Both the position numbers and the translations under genes were made by a program. Under the pieces are notes generated by a model. That model was not told where the DNA came from and did not search any database. It worked only from the letters and a program-made list of their open reading frames with translations. From Anoplopoma fimbria (Eukaryota > Chordata > Actinopteri > Perciformes > Anoplopomatidae), in the NCBI RefSeq assembly GCF_027596085.1, contig NC_072467.1, forward strand, positions 12,125,476 through 12,189,475: a DNA stretch of 64,000 nt, read 5' to 3'. Of this stretch, positions 61,101-64,000 are shown piece after piece (positions within the stretch are counted from its first letter, which is position 1; every line of letters begins with the position of its first letter).

Positions 61101-62434
61101 AAGCTGTGAATGTTTTTCTCAAAGTGACTGACAAAGTCAGAGTTGAAACTGTTAATCAATTGCATAAGCAAGTTTACAAAATGGCTTGTGACAGAAACTG
61201 AGACAGAAAGTTGCTCATGAGGCAACTTAGAGTAGTAACAAATGGATATGTCTGCATTACTGCACCAACCGCTGTTCACATGGATATCATTCGGATTGAA
61301 TTTAAAGTCATCAATTAATTAATGTACTTCCAGCATAACGAATACTAAAGTAGACGGATCAATTATACAAACAATGTAATTCTAAGACAGATCACAATGT
61401 TTTAGCCATGCTAGCAGCATTGTATGGCAATAGTGGTAGGTCCAGCACTTTGGTCCAGACTGAAATATCTCAAAAACTTTGAAAGGATTGATTTAAATGT
61501 TGATGATACCCTGAATTATTCTCTGACACAACCTGAAGTTTCACATTTGTGACTTTGAGTGTAATGTCGCAACATTTATTACAAGGGTTGCCTTTAAATT
61601 TGATGCACACATTCACCTCCTTCAACCTCAGGATTTAACTGTAGTAATAATAATAATAATTGCTGACCCATTATCTCTTCTTTTGGCATCACCATCAGGT
61701 CATAATTTCAATGTTTACAATAGGTGGGACTAAATGCCTGCAAAACTAATGACATTCCGACCAGCATTGGCTGTAGAAGGGCTAATTAGCAAATGTTAGC
61801 ATGCTTACATTCTAAACTAAGACGGAGAAACCTGAAACCTCAGAATGTTAGTATTTTTACTGTGAGCATGATGATCTTGGCATCTAGCTGTCAAGGAGAA
61901 CATCACACAGTCAGTAGTATAGCTGTGGACTTTTAATCTTGTTTTTTAAATATAATTTGGATAAAAAAAGGTTAATTCTGGTTGTTTACAACTCATGCTT
62001 TAGTGAAAACGCTGTGCTAACCTTACCAATAAAAAAATCAGTATGTACTGTAGCTTACCTTGTGGATGTTGTAACCCTCGTAGAAGTGGAATCTCCCCTG
62101 CATACAGACACACTCACGGCCCTGCAGCCTCCCAAACACCAGCTGCCCAGCATGGCCCTCCACTGCACAGCACACATTCAGTATGAGCAGCTGCTAGCAT
62201 GCATATGAACAATTTCCAAACACATACGTTTAAGATAATATGGCACTTGTCAGAGACAACTCACCAGTGCTGGTGGGAAAATTTGGGATTTTCTCATATG
62301 GGAACCCAGTCTTGTCCTCGAGCAGGTCAGCCAGTCCGCCCAGGCCTGAACCACAGATGATGGCTACTTTAGGACGCTGCTCTGTTTGGGCCAACAGCCA
62401 GTCTGCTGTCTCCTTATACTCTTCATAACTGTAT
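57834..62434 (-). CDS. pnp: Purine nucleoside phosphorylase, last five coding exons (5' exon not found)
   Basis: Exons in transcript order: 62434-62265, 62162-62059, 59241-59066, 58961-58771, 58030-57834; GT/AG and in phase, 278 residues plus stop. Vertebrate enzymes have about 290 residues, so only a short first coding exon is missing, as in the human gene where that exon supplies a few residues before a YTYEDY-like start. The enzyme is a cytosolic trimer that cleaves inosine and guanosine with phosphate in purine salvage. Visible active-site motifs: CGSGLGGL (phosphate Ser), [11 protein letters not shown] (phosphate Arg and His, ribose Tyr, Glu), [18 protein letters not shown] (base-contact Glu), [15 protein letters not shown] (base Asn) and KANHEEVL (His). 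The Phe that stacks on the base in the human enzyme is Tyr here. Fish have several pnp paralogues, some used in iridophore guanine synthesis; which one this is cannot be told here. Confidence 0.95.
58086..58150. repeat. Imperfect (AAT)n tract
   Basis: AAT-type trinucleotide repeat with small interruptions, in the last intron of the phosphorylase gene. Confidence 0.9.
59242..61439. other. Phosphorylase intron, left part
   Basis: A/T-rich sequence with no exon or element border that I can support; the open frame at 61001-61201 has no recognisable domain. Confidence 0.5.
61440..61890 (+). repeat. Dispersed teleost repeat, copy 2
   Basis: Contains CTGAAATATCTCAAAAACTT, CATCACCATCAGGTCATAAT, CTAATGACATTCC and GCAAATGTTAGCATGCTTAC in the same order as the related copy at 16.2-16.5 kb, with an added (AAT)n near 61645. 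Confidence 0.6.
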
Positions 62435-64000
62435 CTGTAAAGTAATGGCAAGAATATTGATTCATGAGTAATATTACCAAACCATAAATCATAAAAAATA
62501 CCACTTAACATCAGTCTCATTTCAGAATTTGGAATGAAGTCATTTTTTAAGAGAGCAAACCGGAACATAAACTAAATGACAGCTATTTTAAGGGAAGCAG
62601 TGCTGTCTCTTCCAACAGTAGTATGAGTAAGATAGTGTATAGATATATATATGTACTGAAATCAATATGCAATATATCGTATTTGGGAGAAATACAAAAG
62701 ACAACACATACACAAAAAAATGAACTGCGTGGAGATAACTTGCTGTCTTGAAATTAGAATGCTAATGGACAGCAAACACACACTTGTCCACACCTACACG
62801 AATGCCAGTTCTGTAGTGGAACAGGTTCTACTGATTGCTACTTCCAGGCAAAAAGTGAAACACTGCTGACAAGTGTCAGTTAGTTCAGCATACTGTAGAT
62901 TTTTCCATTATTTTAATGTCACAAAAGGTTAACATAACACGTTCTATTATTGGAAAAAAACAACTGCAGGTTTTCTTTGTCATGATGACAAATCAACAAA
63001 CTCATACCAAGCTACTGCTCATTGTCATGATAATGTTATATAATATTTGGTAACAACCATGTTAAATAACAGTAAAGAGATCCACTGGAGGGGAACACAC
63101 TTGGAAATTCAGTAAAAGCGCATGGAAAGGAACATTGTGTAAAAATAAGATTAAATACAACATTAGGCAACACACTTATGGGTTTTAACTTTGCCATGTA
63201 CCAGCCAAATTATTTTTCAGGGATGCTGATTTCATTGGAAAAGCCTTGAGGTACTACATTATACAAAGTCTGAAACAGTTTGTAATTCTGGTTATAAATC
63301 TGGTTGTAAAGCTATAACATTGTCAATGATCCCTCTATGCCTAGAGTTTTGTTATTAAAACACAATGACACTTTAGTCTTCACCCTTCACCAGACCAATA
63401 CGCAGAGAGAGCCGGATGTTCTATCTACCCACATTTTCCCCTTGTTACCCTTTCTCTTTTTAAATTCAGCTCCAAAAGGAGCTGGCTAATCTTTCATATC
63501 AGTAGGTATGTTGGCACCAGACAGCTGAAGTCAAATTGATGGATGTGAACAATGCTGTAACTAAATATGTGAGTGGTGACTGGCTGAGTCATTAAAACTT
63601 TGTCAAGACAAAAAAAGTGGAAGTGTATTTCTGAATTAAAATCTCAGGAAACTATCATAACATGTCATCAATTTATTCTACTGTGACACAATTGTCACAG
63701 TTGTATTGTATGGCTGCCACTACCGGGCTGTCAGTTGCAGAGGTCGCCCTTCACATAATTCTTCAGGTGGGAATGGCAGCTTTACACACAAACACACAAC
63801 CGCACTCACACTCAGGCAGACAGACATTACAGGTGACTGCTTTAACTTCTGCCCTTCTGTTGTTTGATTCATAAACAGAATCACTGTGAGTGCCAGCATG
63901 AGGCAGGGAATTGATCAGAGCAAATCAGGATGTGTCACACAACAACTGAACAACATACTTTTTCATAAACCCAAGAAACTGAAACAGCAGGGGTGTGGAG
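62435..64000. other. Upstream intron of the phosphorylase gene, no first exon recognised
   Basis: The next exon upstream should end with two bases of a codon completed by A. It would encode only a few residues, which is too short to identify by eye among several candidate Met codons. No repeat with clear borders was seen. Confidence 0.5.

Overview
The window is vertebrate nuclear DNA, almost certainly from a teleost fish. All genes are split by canonical GT/AG introns and encode animal muscle, neuronal or metabolic proteins. The spaces between them hold long (CA/GT)n microsatellites, a Tc1 transposon, tRNA-derived SINEs and several short repeat families that I recognise as common in teleosts. 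There are no operons, CRISPR arrays, rRNA genes or tRNA genes.

Layout. 1-5201 (+): last 17 exons of a sarcomeric myosin heavy chain, with its poly(A) signal. 5.3-12.2 kb: gene-free, with a nest of decayed elements (non-LTR RNase H fragment, tRNA-SINE, Harbinger-like fragment) bracketed by a 3.4-kb inverted-repeat pair. 12657-18562 (-): a complete 8-exon synaptotagmin-type gene of 402 aa, with a 1355-bp Tc1 element in its fifth-from-last to third-from-last region, specifically the intron between the C2A and C2B exons. 18.6-21.5 kb: gene-free, with a 151-bp CA repeat. 21500-25924 (-): a complete 6-exon short-chain dehydrogenase of the C-factor/sniffer type, 263 aa. 26-35 kb: gene desert with repeats. 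35070-51338 (-): complete 11-exon calretinin (calb2), 271 aa. 51.3-57.8 kb: calb2 upstream region, rich in GT and CT repeats, plus a Tc1-type MITE. 57834-62434 (-): the last five coding exons of a purine nucleoside phosphorylase. Its short first coding exon was not found in the window.

The genes are functionally unrelated (contraction, membrane trafficking, carbonyl reduction, calcium buffering, purine salvage), so this is a synteny block and not a pathway. The myosin gene and the synaptotagmin gene converge. The other three genes follow on the minus strand.

Every exon join in the four minus-strand genes and in the myosin gene was checked by hand for GT/AG ends and codon phase, and all agree. 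I found no convincing new biological system. The points most worth checking are the synaptotagmin, whose two C2 domains have lost most calcium-binding acidic residues, a Phe-to-Tyr change at the purine-stacking position of the phosphorylase, and a polymorphism-prone CA repeat 26 bp from a calretinin splice donor.
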